A stretch of DNA of 32,231 nt from Bacillota bacterium (GTDB lineage Bacteria > Bacillota > Clostridia > Lachnospirales > Lachnospiraceae). Below the pieces are notes generated by a model, which made no database searches, was not told the DNA's origin, and worked only from the letters and a program-made list of their open reading frames with translations. Below are positions 22,152-30,003 of the stretch, piece after piece. The translations under genes were made by a program, and so were the position numbers. The DNA lies in the NCBI GenBank assembly GCA_023428655.1, contig JAEYXC010000405.1:1-32231 (forward strand), in the 5' to 3' direction. Every line of letters starts with the position of its first letter. Position 1 is the first letter of the stretch.

Positions 22152-23660
22152 CTATTTTCTATGAGCCGTCACCTTGGGCATCTTACGAATGAATAAGGAT
22201 TCTTCCCCTTCTTCCTCAATGGTAACAACATCCTCTATAAAGGTAAAATTAAGCTTCTGGTGATTACAGGTCTCCACCCAGCGGATGGTAAGCTGCAGGG
22301 TATCCTCACTGATCCATACTCCGCTGATTAGTGCAATACTAACCGCTCCCTCACCAATCCGATTGCGTCGATAATCACCATCCATGCCAATTTCAATACT
22401 CCGATGCTCTCCCTCCTGCAGATAGCGAAGGGTGCAGCTATCTGTACCAAAATCGAATTCAAACTCTTTAATCCCCTCCGGAAGCTTAACTCCTCCCATG
22501 AACAGAGAAACCATAGCTGCACTTCGATTCAGGATAAAGCCATCCTCCTTCACCCGATAGCTCACCCTGTTTACGTCATCAACACGTCCACTAAAAGGCG
22601 CAAATTTGGGTGCAGGAAGAGCTAGCATGGACATTCTTTTCGCCAGTCGTTCTGATGCCGTCTGATTCTCCGGAAGGCTATCCTTATCCGGGATTTCTTT
22701 CAAAAACTCCCACATAGCATCAAGGGTGGCCTGTGCCCAATGTGCTCCGGACGCATTCTCGGTAATTGCGATGATCATATCCTTATCCGGTACTACAATT
22801 GTAAATTGTCCCATGGCACCATCGGCACGATATACCCCCTCCGGCTTACACATCCACAGCTGGAAGCCATAGCCCAGATGATTATCCTTCGCAGCAGGAT
22901 TATTATTAGCCTCTGTTGCTGATTCATTTTGAAGAGAAGTAGCCTTCTTAACATAATCCTCGGATAGGATACGTTCCCCTTCCCATACTCCACCATCTGC
23001 ATATAGCTTCATTAAGCGCAGATTATCCTCCGTCGTTGCATACATACCGCCACCGCCGACCTCCATTCCGTCCGGCATATGGATCCAGCGAAGATTATCT
23101 GAATTAATCCCGATTTTATCAAACAGACGTGGCTTCAGATATTCATGAAGTCCCAAACCGGTAATTTTTCTAACAATTGCACCAAGTAGAGTGGAGCCGG
23201 TACTGTTATACATGTATGTAGTCCCCGGAACATGGTTTACGGGAGTCGCCAAAAACTCTCTGATCCAATCCTTAGAGGGTGCCGGCATCGTATCCATACC
23301 ACAGCCCATACAAAGGACATCTCTTACGGTCAGCTTCTTAAGATTTTCCGATGGGTTCTCCGGTGCTTCCTCCGGAAAGATATCAATCACTCTATCCTCC
23401 AGCTTAAGCAATCCTTCGGTGCATGCAATTCCTACCGCCGTGGCTGCATAGGTTTTGGTATGAGATTGCAGACCATGGCGAATTCCAGGTGCATAGGGAG
23501 CCCACCAGCCCTCTGCACAAATCCTACCATGTCTCATAATCATCAAGCCATGAGGCTCCGTAAAACCTCCGTGTTCTAATTGATCGACAAGCTTTTGAAT
23601 TAAATCGGAGGGAATTCCTACACTTTCCGGTGTAACACGTTCAAATTCTTTTCTCTTCAT
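22152..23660 (-). CDS. serine hydrolase of the beta-lactamase/class C esterase family
   Basis: From ATG 23660 the protein has 502 residues without a signal peptide, so it is probably cytoplasmic. It has the SxxK motif as Ser66-His-Thr-Lys69 (LQSHTKTYAA), the Tyr motif at 151 in YMYNSTGSTLLGAI (the usual Y-x-N reads Y-N-S here) and the third-motif region RADGAMGQFTIVVPD. Residues from about 330 form a strand-rich C-terminal domain. Members act as esterases, D-aminopeptidases or transesterases rather than true beta-lactamases. A TTG at 23678 would add six residues but falls in a palindrome. It is the first gene of the operon divergent from the LacI regulator, which links it to sugar use. Confidence 0.88.
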   Translation of the reverse strand: MKRKEFERVTPESVGIPSDLIQKLVDQLEHGGFTEPHGLMIMRHGRICAEGWWAPYAPGIRHGLQSHTKTYAATAVGIACTEGLLKLEDRVIDIFPEEAPENPSENLKKLTVRDVLCMGCGMDTMPAPSKDWIREFLATPVNHVPGTTYMYNSTGSTLLGAIVRKITGLGLHEYLKPRLFDKIGINSDNLRWIHMPDGMEVGGGGMYATTEDNLRLMKLYADGGVWEGERILSEDYVKKATSLQNESATEANNNPAAKDNHLGYGFQLWMCKPEGVYRADGAMGQFTIVVPDKDMIIAITENASGAHWAQATLDAMWEFLKEIPDKDSLPENQTASERLAKRMSMLALPAPKFAPFSGRVDDVNRVSYRVKEDGFILNRSAAMVSLFMGGVKLPEGIKEFEFDFGTDSCTLRYLQEGEHRSIEIGMDGDYRRNRIGEGAVSIALISGVWISEDTLQLTIRWVETCNHQKLNFTFIEDVVTIEEEGEESLFIRKMPKVTAHRK

Positions 23661-23672
23661 TTCCACTACCCT

Positions 23673-23692
23673 GTGCAATGAACTGATTGCAC
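23673..23692. promoter_or_regulatory. perfect palindrome, candidate operator
   Basis: GTGCAAT (23673-23679) and ATTGCAC (23686-23692) form a perfect seven-base dyad with a six-base spacer, just before the first gene of the hydrolase operon. The position suits a repressor roadblock by the divergently encoded LacI protein. It lacks the central CG usual in LacI-family operators, so another regulator or an RNA hairpin is possible. Confidence 0.5.
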
Positions 23693-23956
23693 GATCCTTT
23701 CTCTTTGCATTGAAATAGCTATGGTAATAGCGAAACGATATATTGCAATGCCTCTAATTCATACGAAGGGTTCCATTGCTACAGCTACGCAGTTACCTAT
23801 TGCTTAAAATATAACAGTGATCATGCCTTGTAACAATTGATTAAGTATACTATCCTATTAATTCTGTATTGTCATAATATCTTCGTATTAAGCCTAATGG
23901 GAAAACCGTTAAATTCTCTCGAATAGCTTTTGCTGGTTTGTATGTGCTTACTGCAA

Positions 23957-23984
23957 TTGACTTTCCACCAGAAAAATGTAAAAT
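23957..23984 (+). promoter_or_regulatory. candidate promoter of the LacI gene
   Basis: TTGACT (23957-23962), a 16-base spacer and TAAAAT (23979-23984) would start transcription near 23991, giving a very short leader with the ribosome site at 23994-24003. A TGCAAT half-site (23952-23957) touches the -35 box, consistent with autoregulation. Confidence 0.6.
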
Positions 23985-24008
23985 ATATATAACAAAGGAG
24001 GTGTACCT

Positions 24009-24989
24009 ATGGCTACACTGATTGATGTGGCAGAGCTTGCCGGTGTCTCTGTAACCACCATCTCACGCATGTTGAATAACCGTGTAAGGGTTAGTGATAA
24101 AACCCGAAATAAAATATTGGCAGCTATGAAGGAACTGGATTATTATCCGGATGAAATTGCCCAATCCCTGACTAAGAAAAAGAGTAACTTCATCGGATTA
24201 ATTGTTCCCTCCGCCAAGAATTTCTTCTTTAGCCAAGTGATCGAATATACCGAATACTATGCTGTAAAAAAGGGGTATAAGCTCCTGCTATGTATCTCTA
24301 ATCATGAGACTGCCAAGGAGGTTGAGTACTTTGGCATGCTGAAGGCCAATAAGGTCGCCGGAATTATTATCGCCAGTCGAACTCAGAATCTAATTGAATA
24401 TTTGAATATCGATTCTCCTCTCCTATGCATCGATCGAATTATTTCACCCCATATCCCTACCATATGCTCAGATAATTATCGTGGTGGTATCCTCGCAGCC
24501 GAACATCTAATTTCTAAGGGTTGCAGGAATATGGCTTATATCAGCGGCAGTGCTGAGCTTGAATTTGAAGCAAATAAACGCTTTCTTGGCTTTGCGGATG
24601 CTTGTCAACTTGCCTCTGTTACTGCCCCCGTTTTTCTTGATGCTACCGAGGAACGCTTCTTTTCCATGGATTATCAGGGTATTATTGCTGAACTCTTTGA
24701 GACCAAGCCACAGGTGGACGGGATTTTTACCTCCAATGACATTATTGCCGCGCAGGTTCTGCAATACTGCAGCTGCCATGGTATATCCATACCGAATGAG
24801 GTAAAATTAATCGGCTATGACGATACGGATCTTGCGGCTTTATGTAATCCTGCAATTACCACGATTCACCAGCCGATCAAGGAAATATGCCAAAGGGCCG
24901 TGGAAGGAATTTACCAGCTGTCAAATTCCGATACTCCTCTTAATAACCAGATACTTCCGGTCACCTTAACTAAACGACAGACCACATAG
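24009..24989 (+). CDS. LacI-family transcriptional regulator
   Basis: The 326-residue protein starts with the LacI helix-turn-helix and hinge: TLIDVAELAGVSVTTISRMLNN (3-24) and the YYPDEIAQSLTKKKS hinge region. The periplasmic-binding-like core follows, with IGLIVPSAKNFFFSQVIEY, GIIIASRT, CIDRI, DNYRGGILAAEHLI, FTSNDIIAAQVLQY and IGYDDTDLAALCNPAITTIHQPI. These are standard for the sugar-sensing ScrR/RbsR-like branch. The strong AAAGGAGGTG lies five bases before the ATG. Being divergent from the hydrolase-importer-phosphorylase operon, it most likely represses that operon until its sugar ligand is present. The ligand is not readable from sequence. Confidence 0.94.
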   Translation: MATLIDVAELAGVSVTTISRMLNNRVRVSDKTRNKILAAMKELDYYPDEIAQSLTKKKSNFIGLIVPSAKNFFFSQVIEYTEYYAVKKGYKLLLCISNHETAKEVEYFGMLKANKVAGIIIASRTQNLIEYLNIDSPLLCIDRIISPHIPTICSDNYRGGILAAEHLISKGCRNMAYISGSAELEFEANKRFLGFADACQLASVTAPVFLDATEERFFSMDYQGIIAELFETKPQVDGIFTSNDIIAAQVLQYCSCHGISIPNEVKLIGYDDTDLAALCNPAITTIHQPIKEICQRAVEGIYQLSNSDTPLNNQILPVTLTKRQTT

Positions 24990-25013
24990 CTTAGCGAAGG
25001 CTTGTTTGATCCT

Positions 25014-26399
25014 CTATTCCTCCTGGCACGGTACACCAGATAAATTTCCGGAGGAGACTTTATTCATCCACCTCCCCTTGAGTAATCGGAAGGTGCACCA
25101 GATTGTTTTGATGATGTAATCCGCTCGCAGGCATATGTATATTACAAAGGGCGGCATATGAAGAACTAAACCTGCAATCGCTCCTAGGGGAATTGACACC
25201 AGCCATAGGAAAAGAACATCCGCCGCCATTAAGAAGCGAGTATCTCCCCCTCCTCGAAGTACTCCCTTTGTGAGCACCGTCTGTGCGGATTGAAACACGA
25301 GAATAATTGATATCGCATACATCAACTGGTACGCAATTCCTTTGGCTTCCACCGAAATTTGTACGCTACCGATCATAAAGGGGCATAGGATTAATAGAAT
25401 TACTCCCGCTGTTATGCCCAAGACGATACTGATGCTTAAAAAGGTGATTCCCTCCCGGTATGCTTTATCTGTGTTACCCTCTCCCAGGGTATTACCCGTC
25501 ATAATACTGGAGGCACTTGATACCCCGGTAGTAAACACGGTAGTCATTCTGGTCACCTGAGATACAATGGCATTGGCCGCAACAAAGGAGAAGCCGATAT
25601 GACCGATAATCACTGAGATTGCACTATTACCTATTCCTAAGATGGTATCTGAGATCAGCACCGGGATACAGTATCTGATATAATGGCCATAAAGACCTTT
25701 GCAGGAGGTAAAAAAATCCTTGATGCGATAGCCGATTCTCTTATCAATGAATACAAAGTAACCTGCGATGAAGGATAATTCAATCATTCGGGAGATGAAC
25801 AGTGCCAAGGCAGAACCCATAATCTCCATTCGGGGTGCTCCCAAATTACCGAAGATAAACACCCAGTTCAAAAAAACATTTACAATAAAGGCAATAAAGG
25901 AAGTAAATAAGGGCAATCGAACCTCTCCAAAGGAACGCAATACCGCCGTGATCGTCAAGGATAAGCCAGTGGGCAGGAAGGTCCAGGCACTGAACCTCAT
26001 ATAAGTTGCTCCAAGCTCGATTAACTCCGGCTCCGGAGTAAAGATGGACATGACCACCTCCGGTATCAGATAAGCCACAGCTCCCAGAAGTCCCCCCAGC
26101 AGGAGACACATTTTCAGCATGATTGTTACTATCTTTTTAAAGGCGATGATATTTCTCTGCCCCCAGTACTGGGCCGTCAGGACAGCTGCACCATAACCCA
26201 ATCCCATACATAGAATCTGATACAATACAATAAATTCATTCGCTAATGAGACCGAAGAGAGCTTCTTTTCTCCTAACTGTCCTACCATTAAGGTTCCGAT
26301 AATACTAATTCCCATGGTAATCATACTTTGTATCACTACAGGGACTGCAAGCTTCACTACCCTCAGATAAAAGCTTCTGTCTTTTACAAATAATTTCAT
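25014..26399 (-). CDS. MATE-family efflux transporter
   Basis: From ATG 26399 the protein has 461 residues and about twelve hydrophobic helices. It shows the MATE repeat features VKLAVPVVIQSMITMGISIIGTLMVGQLG at the N-terminus, GYGAAVLTAQYWGQRN, GATYMRFSAWTFLPTG and a second half with GFSFVAANAIVSQVTRMTTVFTTGVSSASSIMTGNTLGEGN. Such proteins expel drugs or metabolites by Na+ or H+ antiport. A TTG at 26411 would add four residues but overlaps the GGAGG ribosome site, so 26399 is used. An extended -10 (TGATAGAAT, 26437-26429) lies just upstream. It is convergent with the LacI gene; I see no link in function. Confidence 0.93.
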   Translation of the reverse strand: MKLFVKDRSFYLRVVKLAVPVVIQSMITMGISIIGTLMVGQLGEKKLSSVSLANEFIVLYQILCMGLGYGAAVLTAQYWGQRNIIAFKKIVTIMLKMCLLLGGLLGAVAYLIPEVVMSIFTPEPELIELGATYMRFSAWTFLPTGLSLTITAVLRSFGEVRLPLFTSFIAFIVNVFLNWVFIFGNLGAPRMEIMGSALALFISRMIELSFIAGYFVFIDKRIGYRIKDFFTSCKGLYGHYIRYCIPVLISDTILGIGNSAISVIIGHIGFSFVAANAIVSQVTRMTTVFTTGVSSASSIMTGNTLGEGNTDKAYREGITFLSISIVLGITAGVILLILCPFMIGSVQISVEAKGIAYQLMYAISIILVFQSAQTVLTKGVLRGGGDTRFLMAADVLFLWLVSIPLGAIAGLVLHMPPFVIYICLRADYIIKTIWCTFRLLKGRWMNKVSSGNLSGVPCQEE

Positions 26400-26517
26400 G
26401 TCATCCTCCAAGTCTTACATTTTTAATCATTCTATCACAAGGACATCCTAATACTTTTAATAAAATACTCTATGATTTCGTTTAAGTACAAAGAGAGTTA
26501 AATCCAAAGGGCATTCG

Positions 26518-26576
26518 AAAAGGAGGGCATATACTTCCCTTATACCGCTCTCAGAAAGTATCTGTCCTCCTCTTTT
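26518..26576 (-). terminator. long hairpin terminator after the YesM/YesN pair
   Basis: AAAAGGAGGGCATATACTT (26518-26536) pairs with AAGTATCTGTCCTCCTCTTTT (26556-26576) with two mismatches and a two-base bulge. On the minus strand the hairpin is read about 40 bases after the regulator stop and ends CCTCCTTTT. It separates the two-component operon from the MATE gene. Since its outer arms are A-rich and U-rich, it could work in both directions. Confidence 0.65.
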
Positions 26577-26615
26577 ATATCTCTATGCTTTTTGGCTCTA
26601 AGGACCGACCACCGG

Positions 26616-28202
26616 TTATGATTTTCTCCAGGTATCCGGATTACACCCACAATATTTTTTAAAGACAGTGGAAAAATAAGATACATTTTCAAAGCCAACA
26701 TCCATGGCTATTGTGCTGATGGCTTTACTTGTAGCATTCAGTTGTTTTTTTGCTTCATCAATTCGAAGCTGGTTAATGTAATCCCTTATGGTTAAACCTG
26801 TCTCCTTGTTAAATAGCTTGGATAAATAATTCGGTGTCAGATATACACTGTTCGCTACATCATTACGATTAATATCCTCCGTAAAATGCTGGAGGATATA
26901 TTGCTTTGCCTTAGCAACGATTGTAGAGGTCTGCTGTACCTCATTAATCAGATGGTTGATTCGGTCATACATATAATTAATGTATTTGATCATATCAAAG
27001 ATGGAATATTGTGCTGCTTTATTTAACTGCCTCGCCGTCCCATCAAGCAAGAGCTGATCTGCCTGGATGTTATGCTCCTGAAGATATCCATAAAATATCT
27101 GTAACAGATCATGATGGAGAGCATGCATTTTATAAGAGTTTAAGCTGCCAGACCTCATATGCTCCTCCATCAAATCCCGTATATAGTTAATCAAAAATAC
27201 CTTTTCTTTATTTCTTAAGGCTTTAATCACTCTTTCATTATTTATTCCGATGGTTTCATTCTCATTATTTAGCTGTAAATCACTATAAATGAGTACCTTT
27301 CTACTATAGCTCGCCTCCTGAAGAAAATAAGAATCCATCTCCTTCTTTGTATCCGCCATCTCCTCACAGCTGATGAGATTACCTACCATACAGACCATCT
27401 CCGCATCCAGATAGGATTTTGAGACGGCAATCAGCTTCTTGCAGCGCTCCACCAATTCCTCCTTGGTTGCCTCTGATTCTTTAACCACAAGAAGCAGGAT
27501 ATCATAAGGCTCCATACTATATTTTACGGCACTCTTATAATCATATTGATTATTAATCAGTTCAAGAGCAAGATGACGAAGAATATAATAAAAATCTGCC
27601 TCCGAATAATGGTTTAGATTAATTGTACGAGTACTTATCCCGGCATACACCAGATATAGTCCTTCGTTCACGTCAAAGTCAATATTTCGTTGGTTAATAA
27701 TATTCAGGAGCTTTTCCTTATTATTCGGAATGGTTTTCTGGAATATGGCCCAGAGGAAGCTATTCCCCATAATATCCTGATTTTTACGCCATAAATAATC
27801 CTTTTGCAGTAATTCATTATGGGACAATCTATGATTCATCTTTACAATGGCCTTCATCATTACAGCATATAGCTCTTCCTGTTGAAAAGGCTTTGTCAGA
27901 TACCCCATGGCATTGTATTCAATGGCCTTTTGAGCATATTCAAAGCTGACATGGCAGGTTAAGAAGATAAACTCCGCACATTTCCCATTCTCATAGATAA
28001 ACTTCAGTACCTCTAGACCATTACATAGGGGCATTTCGATATCGCAAAGTACGATAACGGGGTCCTCTGTCTGGAGCATCTGTATAGCATGTAATCCATT
28101 ATAGGAGTACATGACCTCCGATATCCCCATCTCCTCCCATTTTAGAGAGCTTTTAATTAATTCTATGATATTTGGATCATCATCAACAATGAGAACTCTC
28201 AT
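26616..28202 (-). CDS. YesN-type response regulator with AraC DNA-binding domain
   Basis: The 528-residue protein has a receiver domain (1-120) with acidic pocket DDD at 7-9, phospho-acceptor Asp54 in VLCDIEMPLCNG, and Lys in GYLTKPFQ near 104. A long helical middle region follows. The C-terminal 100 residues form an AraC pair of helix-turn-helix units: DINRNDVANSVYLTPNYLSKLFNKETG and ISTIAMDVGFENVSYFSTVFKKYCGCNPDTWRK. GAGGAG precedes the ATG. It overlaps the kinase gene by 20 bases. Such regulators generally activate sugar-importer genes close by; the nearest here is the LplABC-type operon several genes away, so the target is uncertain. Confidence 0.93.
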   Translation of the reverse strand: MRVLIVDDDPNIIELIKSSLKWEEMGISEVMYSYNGLHAIQMLQTEDPVIVLCDIEMPLCNGLEVLKFIYENGKCAEFIFLTCHVSFEYAQKAIEYNAMGYLTKPFQQEELYAVMMKAIVKMNHRLSHNELLQKDYLWRKNQDIMGNSFLWAIFQKTIPNNKEKLLNIINQRNIDFDVNEGLYLVYAGISTRTINLNHYSEADFYYILRHLALELINNQYDYKSAVKYSMEPYDILLLVVKESEATKEELVERCKKLIAVSKSYLDAEMVCMVGNLISCEEMADTKKEMDSYFLQEASYSRKVLIYSDLQLNNENETIGINNERVIKALRNKEKVFLINYIRDLMEEHMRSGSLNSYKMHALHHDLLQIFYGYLQEHNIQADQLLLDGTARQLNKAAQYSIFDMIKYINYMYDRINHLINEVQQTSTIVAKAKQYILQHFTEDINRNDVANSVYLTPNYLSKLFNKETGLTIRDYINQLRIDEAKKQLNATSKAISTIAMDVGFENVSYFSTVFKKYCGCNPDTWRKS

Positions 28203-29913
28203 ACCTAATCTCCTCAGAATAATAATTTGTACTATCCGGTATCCAAACCTCTACCCTGGCACCATGGGGCTCCACATTAGATATCCTTAGTAAATCCTTT
28301 CTACCATATTGAAGCTCCAGAGTTTTTTTGATATTACTTAGACCGATCTGCTTCCCATCCTGCTTTTCCTCTACCTCATTCCCTAATTCAAACCTCTTAA
28401 GCTGCTCCAAAGAAAAACCGCCACCGTTATCCTCCACAATAACCCGATAGCCATGAAAGCCTTCCTCCTCTACTACTTCACATTGAATCAAGAGGATTAG
28501 GGTATCATACAAGCTCATCGCATATTTGAGCGCATTTTCGATGATGGTGAATAAGATAAGATGTCCGATTTTCTTATGCTTCAGTTCTTCACTGCAGCCG
28601 ATATAGTAGGCTACGGAATTGGTGAACTTGATTTCCTGCATATGTAAATAATTCTCGATATGGGATAGCTCCTCCGTCAACATAACTTCACTACTATTAA
28701 CTCGAAGCATATAGCGGATATGCTCGGAGAGAGAATCCAAAAACAAACGAATTTCATTCGTTTTATCCTGATAGGTCATGCTTCGAATTGTAGTGATGGC
28801 ATTCAGAAAAAAATGCGGCTTAATCTGCATCCGAAGAAGCTTAATCCTTCTCTCGCTATCTTTAATCTTCTGTTCGTAGGTGCTGATTCGCAAATCAACA
28901 ATCTCCTTCACCATCTGATTAAAGGATTTATTCAGTTCATTAAATTCCAGTGTTCCAGTATCCTCAATCACCTCAATATTGAATTGACCCTGGGCAACTT
29001 GGTGCATTCCATTTAAGAGTCCATTCATGGGTTTTATGATATAGTGTGAAATACTGCTTTTTATGACAAACAGCATCCCAATAAATATGGTCACAATCAT
29101 AATCACAATCGCAAAGGTATTGTTTAAGAATAATTCAATAACACGGACTTTAAAATTTCCTACAAAGGTTACATTGGTATTGGGAATCACACTTTTAATA
29201 ACCACTCCCTCATTAATAAACCAAAGTCCATTGCTAATTAGCTCTATGCTTTTTTGTGATGTGCCGATGGTATAGGTATAATAATTCTGATCCTGATCAA
29301 GATAAGAATAGCTTCCGATATCTTGGTCCATAATCAAGCTTAGGGCAGCATCAAAGATGGATACTCTGATTAAAGCACCAACGGTATAACCTCCCATTTC
29401 GTAGACCAGATAAAAGTAAGCCTCCTCGTTAATATCCATTATTTGCCAATATCCATCTCTGGTGTGAAAAGAATCGATTGGTTCATCTTTCAAAAAATAC
29501 TCCATAATACGATAACGGCTTAGAGCCGGAAGCGTATTATTATAGCCCTTTAGCAGGAAGGTATTTTCCTTTTTCACAAAAAAACAAGCGACATCGCTAT
29601 TAGCAGATAATTTATTCTTTAAGGTGGTGTTAATACGGTTCAACGCCAGATACCGGGTCATATCACTGTTGCTGTCTAAGTCTGCCTCATAATAGGCGGC
29701 AAGCATGAGATCAATCAGCTGAAGCTCCGCTTTGTTCAAATGCTCTTTGATGTTCTGTACATAACTGAGGATAGCATCCCTTTTCTTTTCCTCAAAATCG
29801 ATTTTGGATCGCTGATAGAACATTAAGCTGGATCCAAGTAGTAACATCAGTAAAAATATTAATGAAATCATAAACAAAAATATTACCTTCGATGTCAGAG
29901 TTTTCTTCTTCAT
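28183..29913 (-). CDS. YesM-type membrane sensor histidine kinase
   Basis: From ATG 29913 the protein has 576 residues: a first helix (about 8-28), an extracellular sensor domain of roughly 235 residues, a second helix (about 266-286), a HAMP-like linker with SHYIIKPMNGLLNGM, then the His_kinase block RMQIKPHFFLNAITTIRSM with His367 and an ATPase domain with ENALKYAM and VEDNGGGFS. The ATG at 29961 is rejected because the promoter places the transcription start almost on it, while 29913 begins a normal membrane signal (MKKKTLTSKVIFLF). It phosphorylates the YesN-type regulator encoded by the overlapping downstream gene. The extracellular ligand is unknown; family members often respond to oligosaccharides. 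Confidence 0.92.
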   Translation of the reverse strand: MKKKTLTSKVIFLFMISLIFLLMLLLGSSLMFYQRSKIDFEEKKRDAILSYVQNIKEHLNKAELQLIDLMLAAYYEADLDSNSDMTRYLALNRINTTLKNKLSANSDVACFFVKKENTFLLKGYNNTLPALSRYRIMEYFLKDEPIDSFHTRDGYWQIMDINEEAYFYLVYEMGGYTVGALIRVSIFDAALSLIMDQDIGSYSYLDQDQNYYTYTIGTSQKSIELISNGLWFINEGVVIKSVIPNTNVTFVGNFKVRVIELFLNNTFAIVIMIVTIFIGMLFVIKSSISHYIIKPMNGLLNGMHQVAQGQFNIEVIEDTGTLEFNELNKSFNQMVKEIVDLRISTYEQKIKDSERRIKLLRMQIKPHFFLNAITTIRSMTYQDKTNEIRLFLDSLSEHIRYMLRVNSSEVMLTEELSHIENYLHMQEIKFTNSVAYYIGCSEELKHKKIGHLILFTIIENALKYAMSLYDTLILLIQCEVVEEEGFHGYRVIVEDNGGGFSLEQLKRFELGNEVEEKQDGKQIGLSNIKKTLELQYGRKDLLRISNVEPHGARVEVWIPDSTNYYSEEIRYESSHC

Positions 29914-29967
29914 ATTTTTACCCCATGACCTTTGTTCCAGAATAGAATGCATCCCTTGCATAACTCT

Positions 29968-29996
29968 AATATATCCTTTTCATACAAAAATGTCAA
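29968..29996 (-). promoter_or_regulatory. near-consensus sigma-A promoter of the YesM/YesN operon
   Basis: On the minus strand a perfect TTGACA (29996-29991), a 17-base spacer and TATATT (29973-29968) place the start of transcription near 29961, about 48 bases before the preferred kinase start. It overlaps an AT-rich inverted repeat (ACAAAAATG 29984-29992, CATTTTTGT 30005-30013) that includes the end of the upstream ABC gene. Confidence 0.75.
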
Positions 29997-30003
29997 CCGC
30001 TTG

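Larger units (their letters stand above)
23661..24008. other. divergent control region between hydrolase operon and LacI gene
   Basis: This 348-base gap has no convincing coding frame. It contains the palindrome at 23673-23692, a good plus-strand promoter at 23957-23984, the strong AAAGGAGGTG ribosome site (23994-24003) of the LacI gene, and several TGCAAT/ATTGCA half-sites (23674, 23686, 23742-23749, 23952). I could not find a good minus-strand promoter by eye. Confidence 0.7.

Noticed and set aside
23191..23579. Two plus-strand frames of 86 and 115 codons inside the serine hydrolase gene
   Set aside because: They are antisense to a well-conserved coding region with clear catalytic motifs and have no ribosome site of their own.
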